Origin: DATAGF01 sp963819845
GTDB taxonomy: Bacteria > Actinomycetota > Thermoleophilia > Miltoncostaeales > Miltoncostaeaceae
Assembly (NCBI GenBank): GCA_963819845.1
Contig: CAWFXQ010000016.1
Coordinates: 236,089 to 300,088, forward strand
Reading direction: 5' to 3'
DNA length: 64,000 nt
Shown here: positions 1 to 7,237 of the stretch, piece by piece
How positions within the stretch are numbered: the first letter of the stretch is position 1
Layout of the letters: each line of letters begins with the position of its first letter
Program-made: the position numbers and the translations under genes
The notes under the pieces: model-generated
Seen by the model: only the letters and a program-made list of their open reading frames with translations
The model's database searches: none
What the model was told of the DNA's origin: nothing

Positions 1-8
1 CTCGCCGT

Positions 9-75
9 GAGTGCCCAGGTGCAGGGTTTCTATCCGAGCATCGCCCTCGAGACCAAGCCATCCGCCCCGGCAAAG
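9..75 (+). pseudogene. 5' remnant of a second LuxR-type regulator gene
   Basis: About 65 bases here repeat, with substitutions and small gaps, the start region of the intact regulator at 396-465. They share the stretch around the start codon and the residues MQGF-PSI-LETK. The start codon here is GTG at 19 instead of TTG. After about residue 15 the similarity stops and the frame runs into sequence with no recognisable domain. This is seen directly in the sequence; that it is a truncated paralogue is inference. Confidence 0.75.
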
Positions 76-405
76 CGCGCGGGCGCGGTGGCCACGGCCA
101 CTGGACCCAGGCCCGGGCCCAGGCCCGCCGGCCGCGGGACGAGCAGGATGAACGACGGCGGCCCTACCGCGGCGCGATGATCGCCGCCAGGGGTTGGAGG
201 AGGCCACGCTGCACGGCGGCGTAACCAGGCGGCCAGGGGGTGCCACCTAGTGGATCAGCCCCCGGCCAGGCGCACGCCGCCGCGGCGCCCATTGGCGAGC
301 CGTGCACGCCGCCCCGGGCGTCGAGAGCATTCCCGACTTTTTCACATTGGCGCGTCGCGGGCGTGAGAGGCTAACGATCTGCCGTGCCCGCCGCGGAGTG
401 CCCAG
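76..405. other. Intergenic stretch, no gene recognised
   Basis: This is GC-rich sequence between the regulator remnant and the intact regulator. I see no conserved protein, RNA or clear terminator in it. A slightly AT-richer patch near 335-380 could hold the promoter of the downstream gene, but I cannot name its elements. Confidence 0.4.
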
Positions 406-2655
406 TTGCAGGGTTTTGACCCCAGCATCGTCCTCGAGACCAAGCTCCATCCGCCCTCGGCCCGGCCCGAGCTCATCGAGCGCGTCGGCTTGTTGCGCCA
501 GCTGCTCGGCTCCGAGGCGTCGCTGGTCGTCGTCGGCGCCCCCGCCGGCTACGGCAAGACCATCCTCCTGTCCCAGTACGCGGCCGTCGTCGATCGCCCG
601 TTCGTCTGGCTCTCGCTCGACGCCACCGACGCCGACCCGGTCCTCCTGGCCCTCGAGCTGGCCACCGCCATCGACCGCGTCGCGCCGGTCGATGCCCGCG
701 TGTTCGCCAGCCTAGGCAGGCCGGCGCCGGCGATCGAGCGGGTTGTCCTGCCCGGCCTCGTGAACAGCCTCCACGCCGCCGGCAACGTGGCCCTCGCCGT
801 GGACGACCTGCAACTGGTCGACAGCCCCGAGAGCCTTGCCGTCCTGTCCTTCCTCTGCCAGCACCTCCCGCCCGGCGTCCAGCTCCTGGTCGCCTCCCGC
901 GACACGCCGGCCCTGCCCCTGGGCAGCCTGCGCGTGCACGGGGGGCTGCTCGAGCTCGGTTGGGGCGACCTGGCGCTCAGCCGCACGGAGCTCGAGGACC
1001 TCATGCGAGCGACCGGCGCGCCGCTCGAGGGGCTGGACCTGGACGCGCTGCACGAGCGCACCGAGGGATGGCCCGCAGCCGTCTACCTCGCCGCGCTCCA
1101 TCTCCGGGACGGCGGCGGGCGGGGGTCGCGGTTCGGGGTGGCGGGCGACGATCGCGATCTGGTGGACTACCTCTCCAGCGAGCTGCTCACGCGCCTGCCG
1201 CCGGGGCGGCTCTCCTTCCTCCTGCGGACGTCGGTCCTGGATCGGATCTCGGCGCCCCTGTGTGACGCCGTGCTCGGTCGCCAGGACTCGGCGCAGGAGA
1301 TCGCCGAGCTCGAGCACTCGAACCTCTTCCTGGTGCCCCTCGATCGGCGGCGGGAGTGGTACCGCTACCACCACCTCTTCCGGGACGTCCTTCGCGCCGA
1401 GCTCGCCCGCCGGAACGCGCGATCCGTGCCGTCGCTCCACCGCCGGGCCTCGCGCTGGCACGAGCGGGAAGGGACGCCCGAGGAGGCCGTGCAGCACGCG
1501 CTGGCCGCCAAGGACATGCGCCGAGCGGCCGAGCTCGTGGTGCACACGGCACGCGGGCTCAGCAGGATCGGCCGCCTTGCCACCGTGCGCCGTTGGCTGG
1601 AGGCCGTCCCGGAGGACGTCATCGCCGACTCGGGCCCCTTGGCCATGACCGCCGCTCACGCGATGGCGCTGTCCGGGGAGCGGCAGCGGGCGCGGCGCTA
1701 CGTCGCGGTCGCCGAAGGCGCGCCCTGGAGCGGGCTCGGGCCCGCCGGCGAGACGTCGCCCGAGGCCGCCGTGGCGCTCATCAAGGCGACGTACGGCTGG
1801 GAGGGGGTGAGCCGGATGCGCGCCGACGCGCTCACCGCCTACCGCCTCCTCCCCGCGGGACACCCTGCGCACGAGCCCGCGGCGGTCGCCCTCGGCTGCT
1901 GCCTGATGCTGCTCGGGCGGACCGCAGAGGCGGTGCCCCTCCTGGAGGAGGCCTCGGCGGTCGGGAAGGCCGCGGCGATGGCCTCGATTCTTGCCCTGGG
2001 CGTGCTCGCGCAGATCGCCCTGGAGGAGGGGCGCCTGGACGCGGCGGCGGCGAGGGTCCGCGGGGGGCTCGCGCTCATCGACGGGCTGGAGTTCGGAGAC
2101 CACGCCGCCAGCGCCTCCGTGGACACCGCCGCCGCGTGCCTCGGCGCCCGAAGCGGTGACCTCTCGCGGGCGCGGGCCCATCTCGAGAACGCGCGATCGG
2201 TCCTTCCCCGGGTCGCCGCGGCGCCGTGGGAGTCGATCCGGACCCGCGCGCTGCTCGGCCGGGCCGCTCTTGCCCTCGGCGACCTCCCGCTGGCGGGAGC
2301 GTTGCTGGAGGAGGCGCGGCGGGAGCTCGCCAACTACCCTGACGCCGGCATCCTCCCCCGGCTGCTCGCCCGGGAGGAGCGGGCGCTCGAGGCGGCCCGC
2401 GGCGGCGGCGGCGTGCTCGGCGAGCCGCTCACCGCCGCCGAGCTCAGGGTGCTGGAGCTGCTGCCGACGCACCTGTCCCTGGCCGAGATCGGCGAGACGC
2501 TCCACATCTCGCGGAACACGGTCAAGGCCCATGTGAGGTCGATCTACACCAAGCTCGCTGTGAGCGGGCGCGCCGACGCCGTCGAGCGCGCGCGCCGGCA
2601 GGGGCTGCTGGCCGCCGGCCAATCGCCCGTAGGGGGTGATGCGCTGGTCCCCTGA
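406..2655 (+). CDS. MalT-type ATP-binding LuxR-family transcriptional regulator
   Basis: A 749-residue signal-transducing regulator of the large LuxR/MalT (STAND ATPase) type. The N-terminus LETKLHPP is typical of the family. Walker A is GAPAGYGKT at residues 44-52, and a Walker-B-like LAVDDLQLV lies near 128. A long helical repeat region (about 330-660) resembles a TPR sensor domain. The C-terminal helix-turn-helix at about 680-735 contains LTAAELRVLELL and ISRNTVKAHVRSIYTKL. Start: TTG at 406 is the only candidate after the in-frame stop at 364. It matches the GTG of the upstream remnant. Downstream lie stress-type DUF1269/SHOCT/DUF6325 genes, which it may control; that is inference from position. 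Partial copies of this gene at 9-75 and 4851-5000 show past duplication. The ligand is unknown. Confidence 0.9.
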   Translation: MQGFDPSIVLETKLHPPSARPELIERVGLLRQLLGSEASLVVVGAPAGYGKTILLSQYAAVVDRPFVWLSLDATDADPVLLALELATAIDRVAPVDARVFASLGRPAPAIERVVLPGLVNSLHAAGNVALAVDDLQLVDSPESLAVLSFLCQHLPPGVQLLVASRDTPALPLGSLRVHGGLLELGWGDLALSRTELEDLMRATGAPLEGLDLDALHERTEGWPAAVYLAALHLRDGGGRGSRFGVAGDDRDLVDYLSSELLTRLPPGRLSFLLRTSVLDRISAPLCDAVLGRQDSAQEIAELEHSNLFLVPLDRRREWYRYHHLFRDVLRAELARRNARSVPSLHRRASRWHEREGTPEEAVQHALAAKDMRRAAELVVHTARGLSRIGRLATVRRWLEAVPEDVIADSGPLAMTAAHAMALSGERQRARRYVAVAEGAPWSGLGPAGETSPEAAVALIKATYGWEGVSRMRADALTAYRLLPAGHPAHEPAAVALGCCLMLLGRTAEAVPLLEEASAVGKAAAMASILALGVLAQIALEEGRLDAAAARVRGGLALIDGLEFGDHAASASVDTAAACLGARSGDLSRARAHLENARSVLPRVAAAPWESIRTRALLGRAALALGDLPLAGALLEEARRELANYPDAGILPRLLAREERALEAARGGGGVLGEPLTAAELRVLELLPTHLSLAEIGETLHISRNTVKAHVRSIYTKLAVSGRADAVERARRQGLLAAGQSPVGGDALVP

Positions 2656-2817
2656 CCGGGCCAAGCTCCCCCCGAGGTGAGCGAAATGCTGCTCAGCGTC
2701 TTCCCGGGGACGGAGTCCGCGGCGCGCGCCCTGCGGGACCTGCGAGCCGGATGCCTGGACGTGGACAGCTTCGCGTCGGCCGCCACCGTGAGCGTTGCCG
2801 ACTGCGGCAGCTACGCG
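2524..2817 (+). repeat. Duplicated segment, copy A (regulator 3' end plus DUF1269 5' end)
   Basis: These ~294 bases recur at 4851-5143 with scattered substitutions and one single-base gap. The segment contains the last ~40 codons of the LuxR regulator, the intergenic stretch and the first ~47 codons of a DUF1269 gene. The similarity ends abruptly after the shared GGCAGCTACGCG, where copy A jumps into SHOCT-gene sequence. Confidence 0.9.
2677..2817 (+). pseudogene. Truncated DUF1269 membrane-protein gene (N-terminal 47 codons)
   Basis: It starts with GTG at 2677 behind a CCCCCGAGGT stretch identical to that of the intact paralogue at 5003. The first 47 residues nearly match that paralogue (SE-LLSVFP, ESAARALRDLRAGCLDVD, SAATVSVAD). 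After about 2817 the homology stops and the frame continues into out-of-frame SHOCT-gene sequence, so the membrane core of DUF1269 is missing. It is either a dead 5' fragment or encodes a short peptide. Confidence 0.75.
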
Positions 2818-3100
2818 ATGCGGGGGGCAGAAGACGCTCTGGGTCGTCTTCGTCCTCGTCCTGCCGCTGCTCGGCGTGTTCATCTACCTGATCGCGGAGG
2901 GCCGGAACATGGCGGAGCGCTCGGCCAAAGAGGCCCAGACGTCCCAGGCACAGTTCGACGACTACGTGAAGTCCGTGGCCGGCAGCGACGGCCCGGCCGC
3001 GGAGATCGACAGGGGCAAGCAGCTGCTCGACTCCGGTGCCATCAGCCAGGCCGAGTTCGACGCGATCAAGGCGAAGGCGTTGGCTGAGCCGCCGTCCTGA
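2795..3100 (+). pseudogene. SHOCT-domain protein, N-terminally truncated
   Basis: The frame holds a PLD-nuclease-N-terminal-like membrane helix (KTLWVVFVLVLPLLGVFIY, followed by LIAEGRNMAER). A linker and a C-terminal SHOCT motif follow (QLLDSGAISQAEFDAIKAKAL). Complete members normally begin with another hydrophobic helix about 30 residues earlier, which is absent because the sequence is fused at ~2818 to the DUF1269 fragment in another frame. A TTG at 2795 could start a 101-residue product whose first ~10 residues are not native. SHOCT domains often sit at the C-terminus of small stress or membrane proteins; the role is unknown. Confidence 0.7.
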
Positions 3101-3126
3101 CCGGCCCCCCACAAGAGTGGATCGAC

Positions 3127-3297
3127 ATGGCCATCGGACCGGTGCAGCTGATCGTGCTGGGTTTCCGGCACCCGGAGTTCCACGGCGAGATCATCGCCGA
3201 GCTGGAGCGGCTGCGCGAGACCGACACCGCTCGCGCCCTCGTTTGCCGCGACGCCGTCGCCGCCGCGTCCGACCCCGACCCAAGGAGCACCCCATGA
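3127..3297 (+). pseudogene. Truncated DUF6325-family gene
   Basis: ATG at 3127 opens 56 codons. The first ~37 residues almost equal the start of the intact gene at 5655 (MAIGPVQLIVLGF, HPEFHGEIIAELERLR). Homology stops near 3240 and the tail is unrelated. The stop overlaps the DUF2252 start as ATGA (3294-3297), so the fragment could still couple translation into DUF2252. The remaining ~140 residues of the family are missing. This is a second decayed copy of the block, parallel to the DUF1269 fragment. Confidence 0.75.
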
Positions 3298-4733
3298 GTC
3301 CCGCCGCCCCCGTGAAGACCCCGCCCGTCCCGCGTGTCCTGCCGCACCTCACGGTGGGCGAGCGCGCGGCTCGAGGGAAGGCGGCCCGCGCCGAGACGCC
3401 ACGCTCGAGCCACGCCGACTGGGCGCCGGCCGCCGACCGGCGCGAACCCGTGGAGACCCTCGAGAGGCAGGCGCTCAGCCGGGTGCAGGATCTGGTGCCC
3501 ATCCGCTACGGGCGCATGCTCACCTCGGCCTTCGCCTTCTACCGCGGCGCGGCGGCCATCATGGCCGCCGATCTTGCGCCCACGCCGCGCTCGGGCCTGC
3601 CGGTGCAGCTCTGCGGCGACGCGCACCTGTCCAACTTCGGCGGCTTCGCCTCGCCCGAGCGCGCCCTCGTCTTCGATATCAACGACTTCGACGAGACCCT
3701 GCCCGGCCCGTGGGAGTGGGACGTCAAGCGCCTGGCCGCCAGCTTCGCCATCGGCGCCCGCGAGTACGGGCTCGAAGACGCCAAGCGGCGGGACCTCGTG
3801 CAGGGGGTTGTACGAGCCTACCGGACGGCCATGGCCCAGTTCGCGTCCATGTCCAACCTCCAGGTCTGGTACTCGCGGCTGGACGTCGAGGAGATCCAGC
3901 GCCGGTGGCGAAGCGAGGTGAGCCGGGCCACGACCAAGGCCTTCGACCGCAACGTGGCGAAGGCACGGGCCAAGGACCACCTGCGGGCCTTCGCCAAGCT
4001 CACCCGGCGGGTGGACGGCGAGCTTCGCATCATCAGCGACCCGCCCCTGATCGTCCCCGTGGAGGAGCTGGCGCAGGGCATCGACCAAGAGCAGCTCGCT
4101 ACCGAGGTCCGCTCGCTCATTCGCGCCTACCGGCGCAGCCTGCAGGGCGACCGACGGCACCTGCTCGAGGGCTACCGCTACGTGCACATGGCCCGCAAAG
4201 TGGTCGGCGTCGGCAGCGTGGGAACGCGCGCCTGGATCGTTCTGCTCCTCGGCCGCGACGACCAGGACGCCCTGTTCCTCCAGGCCAAGGAGGCCGGGGC
4301 CTCGGTCCTCGAGCCCTACCTCGGGGCCAGCGAGTTTGGCAACCACGGCCGGCGGGTGGTCGAGGGGCAGCGGCTGATGCAGGCGGCCAGCGACATCTTC
4401 CTCGGCTGGCACCGGGTGCCGGTCGGGCTCGACGGCCAGCCGCGTGACTTCTACGTGCGCCAGCTCTGGGACGCGAAGGCCTCGGCGGTCGTCGAGACCA
4501 TGTCGCCCAAGCTCATGGCGATCTACGGGGAGGCCTGCGGCTGGACGCTCGCCCGGGCGCACGCCCGCTCTGGCGACCGGGTCGCGATCGCCGCGTACCT
4601 CGGCGGCGGCGACGCCTTCGACCGCGCGATCCAGGCCTTCGCCGAGGCGTACGCCGACCAGAACGAGCGGGACTACCAGGCGCTGGCCGAGGCGGTGCGG
4701 ACGAAGCGCCTGGTGGCGACGACGGGCCTCTGA
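3294..4733 (+). CDS. DUF2252 family protein
   Basis: 479 residues, the usual family length. The conserved core is visible: RY-RM--S-F-F-RGAA, then LCGDAHLSNFGGFASPERALVFDINDFDET (read in pieces), WEWDVKRLAAS, and a late basic segment ending VRTKRLVATTGL. The GDAH-NF-G and DINDFDE motifs resemble the catalytic loops of kinase/phosphotransferase-fold proteins such as aminoglycoside phosphotransferases. That is known of the family only as a fold similarity; the substrate is unknown. The start is ATG at 3294, overlapping the stop of the truncated DUF6325 frame. It is the only intact gene between the two copies of the duplicated block. Confidence 0.88.
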   Translation: MSPAAPVKTPPVPRVLPHLTVGERAARGKAARAETPRSSHADWAPAADRREPVETLERQALSRVQDLVPIRYGRMLTSAFAFYRGAAAIMAADLAPTPRSGLPVQLCGDAHLSNFGGFASPERALVFDINDFDETLPGPWEWDVKRLAASFAIGAREYGLEDAKRRDLVQGVVRAYRTAMAQFASMSNLQVWYSRLDVEEIQRRWRSEVSRATTKAFDRNVAKARAKDHLRAFAKLTRRVDGELRIISDPPLIVPVEELAQGIDQEQLATEVRSLIRAYRRSLQGDRRHLLEGYRYVHMARKVVGVGSVGTRAWIVLLLGRDDQDALFLQAKEAGASVLEPYLGASEFGNHGRRVVEGQRLMQAASDIFLGWHRVPVGLDGQPRDFYVRQLWDAKASAVVETMSPKLMAIYGEACGWTLARAHARSGDRVAIAAYLGGGDAFDRAIQAFAEAYADQNERDYQALAEAVRTKRLVATTGL

Positions 4734-4850
4734 GCAGATGCCGGGCAAGGCCGGGCCGCCCGCGCCTGAGCCCCGCGCGTTCCCTGGACCGCCGATCCGG
4801 AGGCGCACCTGCGCCCTGATAGCCGTGGGGGTGACGTTCGCCATCCTCAG
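4734..4850. other. Short spacer between DUF2252 and duplicated segment B
   Basis: About 117 bases follow the DUF2252 stop with no recognisable gene or clear terminator. The copied LuxR tail begins abruptly at 4851. Confidence 0.4.
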
Positions 4851-5143
4851 AAGGCCCAGGTGAGGTCGATCTCCACCAAGCTCGATGTGAGCGGACGCGC
4901 CCACGCGTCGAGCGCGCCCGCCGGCAGGGGCTGTTGGCCGCCGGCCAATCGCCCGTAGGGGGTGATGCGCCGGTCCGCCGACCGGGCCAAGCTCCCCCCG
5001 AGGTGAGCGAATTGCTGCTCAGCGTCTTCCCGCGGGCGGAGTCCGCGGCACGCGCCCTGCGGGACCTGCGAGCCGGATGCCTGGACGTGGACTGCTTCGC
5101 GTCGGCCGCCACCGTGAGCGTTGCCGACTCCGGCAGCTACGCG
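4851..5143 (+). repeat. Duplicated segment, copy B, with LuxR 3' remnant
   Basis: Counterpart of 2524-2817. Bases 4851-5000 are the tail of a LuxR HTH gene (V-RSI-TKL-VSGRA, ending GLLAAGQSPVGGDAPV). They are detached from any regulator and have lost one base near 4905 relative to copy A, so the HTH frame is broken. The rest is the 5' end of an intact DUF1269 gene. Continuous identity across two genes and their spacer shows a duplication of a chromosomal block rather than of a single gene. Confidence 0.88.
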
Positions 5144-5491
5144 GTCGAGACCACCGGCCGCCCGGGCTCCGGGCGCGGCTTGCCGGGCATGTTCTGGGAC
5201 GCGCTGTTCGGGCTCATCCTCGTGGTCCCCGCTCCGGGCAGCTCATACGGCCCGAGCGCGGGGGCGCTGCTCGGAGCGCTGATCAACGCCGGCGTCGACG
5301 AGGGATTCCTGGCGCGGGCCCGCGCGGCCCTGGTCCCCGGCACGTCGGCCGTGGCGCTTCTCCTGCACGACGAGGACCAGGACGAGGACCTCGGGCCGCT
5401 CCGAGCGCACGGCGCCACCCTCATCGCGACCTCCCTTGCGCCCGGGCAGGAAGCGGTGCTCCAACGCGAGTTCGGGGGGCCGCCCGCGTGA
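5003..5491 (+). CDS. DUF1269 family membrane protein
   Basis: 162 residues. GTG at 5003 is chosen because homology with the truncated copy at 2677 begins there. The N-terminus carries the family signature of a ferredoxin-like helix segment (ESAARALRDLRAG). A Gly/Ala-rich hydrophobic middle follows (GMFWDALFGLILVVPAP, then GALLGALINAGVDEGFL), and then the conserved end PGTSAVALLLHDE and GATLIATSLAPGQEAVLQ. Members are predicted inner-membrane proteins of unknown role, often in stress clusters. It lies upstream of DUF6325 with ~160 bp between them. Presumed target of the LuxR regulator by position only. Confidence 0.82.
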   Translation: MSELLLSVFPRAESAARALRDLRAGCLDVDCFASAATVSVADSGSYAVETTGRPGSGRGLPGMFWDALFGLILVVPAPGSSYGPSAGALLGALINAGVDEGFLARARAALVPGTSAVALLLHDEDQDEDLGPLRAHGATLIATSLAPGQEAVLQREFGGPPA

Positions 5492-5654
5492 GCCGCCCTT
5501 CGACGACGGCATGCCGCGCGGCCACGGAGGCCGGGGCCACGTGGGCACAGGTCCACCGCCGCCGGCGCCATAGCGCAAAGCCCACCTCGACGCGACGAAG
5601 GCGACCCACGCCGAGCCCGTCTCACAAGCGGACACCCATGAGAGAGGAGTGACC

Positions 5655-6197
5655 ATGGCCATCGGACCAGTGCAACTGATCGTGCTGGGCTTCCAGCACC
5701 CGGAGTTCCACGGCGAGATCATCGCCGAGCTGGAGCGGCTGCGGCAGAGCGACACCGTGCGCGTCATCGACGCCCTGGCGGTCCACAAGGACGCCGCCGG
5801 CGAGATCGAGGTCGCCCACCTGAGCAACCTGACCAAGGACGAGGCCGTCGAGCTGGGCAGCACGGTGGGCGCCCTGATCGGCCTGGGGATCGAGGGCGAG
5901 GAGGGGATGGAGGCCGGCGCGCTGGCCGGCGCCAAGGCGGGCGCCGAGGGCGTGCATGTCTTCGACGACGAGGAGGCCTGGGACATCCTCGAGGACATCC
6001 CCAACGACTCGGCGGCGGCCCTGCTGCTGATCGAGCACCACTGGGCCGTGCCGCTGCGCGACGCCATCGCCCGGGCGGGCGGGTTCCGCATCAGCGACGG
6101 CTTCATCAGCCCGCTCGACCTGATCGAGATCGGGCTGGTGACGGCCGAGGAGGCCGCGGAGCTCCACGCCCTGGAGCAGAGCGCAGCGCAGAAGTAG
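5655..6197 (+). CDS. DUF6325 family protein
   Basis: 180 residues. ATG at 5655 is preceded by AGAGAGGAG at 5641-5649. A GTG two codons earlier is possible but would lie inside that ribosome binding site. The protein starts MAIGPVQLIVLGF and has a Gly/Ala-rich low-complexity centre (GSTVGALIGLGIEGEEG, GALAGAKAGAEG). A helix with acidic residues (DDEEAWDILEDIPNDSAA) follows, and then LLLIEHHWAVPLRDAIARAGG. This matches the DUF6325/DUF1269-adjacent family found with SHOCT proteins in actinobacteria. Function is unknown. Its truncated twin is at 3127. Confidence 0.82.
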   Translation: MAIGPVQLIVLGFQHPEFHGEIIAELERLRQSDTVRVIDALAVHKDAAGEIEVAHLSNLTKDEAVELGSTVGALIGLGIEGEEGMEAGALAGAKAGAEGVHVFDDEEAWDILEDIPNDSAAALLLIEHHWAVPLRDAIARAGGFRISDGFISPLDLIEIGLVTAEEAAELHALEQSAAQK

Positions 6198-6229
6198 CAT
6201 ATGAACACCCACGACCAGAGGAGGACCAG

Positions 6230-6289
6230 ATGATGGGATCGCGCAGGGTCGCGCGGCGCACCTCGCGCCGGGTCGCCCGCCGCCGCTGA
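6230..6289 (+). CDS. Possible 19-residue arginine-rich peptide
   Basis: Twin ATG codons at 6230/6233 open a frame MMGSRRVARRTSRRVARRR ending at TGA 6287. A near-perfect ribosome binding site (GAGGAGGA at about 6218-6225) lies 5-6 nt upstream. Nine of the residues are Arg. It follows DUF6325 by 33 bp. Larger SHOCT-cluster proteins often begin with a similar Arg-rich run, so this may be a decayed start of such a gene rather than a functional peptide. Confidence 0.4.
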   Translation: MMGSRRVARRTSRRVARRR

Positions 6290-6677
6290 GGTCCAGGTGG
6301 CCCTTCCCGGCGCCGCGGCCAGAGCCGCCGCCGAGGCCAGGACCCCCGCCTGGAGCTGCAGGCGCTCGCCGCCAGCCGCGCCCACCGTCGAGCGATGGCT
6401 GGGCCGGCGGCGGCAGCGCAGGGCGTCGAGCCTCGCGGGTCAACTCCGAAGCGTGGATCGGGACCTGCGGGCCAACCTCATCCACCCCCCGCGTCTGGCG
6501 CGCGTTCCGGCAGCTTGAAGTCGAGGTCTTTCGCCGATTGCTTCTACAAACCACGAGAGCCCCCGGGAGGAGTTGGGCGACGTGCCGGCCGCCCGCCGAA
6601 TTCGAGCAACGCGTCTCTTTCGTCAGTGACGCCGAGGCCCCCAGGGCCGATCTGCGGCCCTCGCCCAAGGGCCTGGG
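6290..6677. other. Intergenic stretch, no gene recognised
   Basis: About 390 bases with a relatively AT-rich patch at 6510-6560. Open frames here have no recognisable domain or codon pattern like the neighbours. It is probably eroded sequence or the promoter area of the lost SMP-30 gene. Confidence 0.4.
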
Positions 6678-6848
6678 GTGAGCGGCGACGGGGTAGCGTG
6701 CACGACCGAGCAGACCCTGCTCGGCGAAGGGGCCCGCTGGGACGCCCGTCGCGGTGAGCTGCTGACCGTGGACATCCTGGCCGGGCGCGTCTACCGCGGT
6801 CGGGTCACCGACGACGGGGCTCTCAGCCTTATTCGCGCCTACCGGCTA
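6678..6848 (+). pseudogene. SMP-30/gluconolactonase-like N-terminal fragment
   Basis: From GTG 6678 about 57 codons read as the first blades of an SMP-30 family beta-propeller (TLLGEGARWDARRGELLTVD, followed by ILAGRVYRGRV). The conserved GEG-WD and DI--GRVYR pattern is clear. Homology stops at ~6848 and the remaining ~220 residues are absent. Next to it lies a glucose-dehydrogenase fragment, which in the intact state would supply its lactone substrate. Confidence 0.6.
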
Positions 6849-6928
6849 CTCGGGATTGGTGAAGCTCCCGACCGGAACCACCTCGTGCACGACCGGGCGG
6901 CGCGGCCCGAGCACCGCGTACTCGCCGG

Positions 6929-7027
6929 CCATGCGCGCGCGCCGATGCGCTCGGCGTGCTCCCACGCCTTGGCCACCACCGACGTGGGCTCGAGCAGGAC
7001 GCCGAGATCGCCCAAGGCCGGGTCCAG
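6929..7027 (-). pseudogene. Glucose 1-dehydrogenase (MDR family) internal fragment
   Basis: Read on the minus strand, about 33 codons give LDPALGDLGVLLEPTSVVAK followed by AWEHAERIGARA. This is the signature block preceding the NAD(P)-binding domain of archaeal/actinobacterial glucose dehydrogenases. Both flanks lack the rest of the ~350-residue enzyme. It is an internal scrap only. Confidence 0.55.
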
Positions 7028-7033
7028 GCGCAC

Positions 7034-7168
7034 GTCACGCTCGGCTTGACGCTCCTGGGCGGCGAGGGCATCAGCGCGGCCATGCTGGCCGCGGCGTTCC
7101 TCTCCAATCTCCCGGAGTCGATGGCCGCGACGACGGGCTTCGAGAAGAGCGGGCGCTCGAGCGCCTGA
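7034..7168 (+). pseudogene. ZIP-family metal transporter fragment
   Basis: About 45 codons read VTLGLTLLGGEGISAAMLAA, then AFLSNLPESMAATTGFEKSG, ending at TGA 7166. This matches the helix 4-5 region of ZIP zinc transporters, where the FLSN-PE motif supplies metal ligands. The remainder of the transporter is missing on both sides. The fragment abuts the glucose-dehydrogenase scrap on the opposite strand. Confidence 0.55.
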
Positions 7169-7237
7169 GCGAGGCGGATGAGCATGCGCTCCACGAGCAG
7201 GCCGCCGAGAGTTCTGCCGCCCGCGGACTTGGTGCAC

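Noticed and set aside
712..2883. Long minus-strand frame opposite the LuxR regulator
   Set aside because: Antisense shadow caused by high GC at third codon positions; no conserved motif.
6297..6757. Two overlapping + strand frames of 73 and 120 codons
   Set aside because: Low-complexity Arg/Pro/Ala content, no ribosome site and no family; treated as intergenic.
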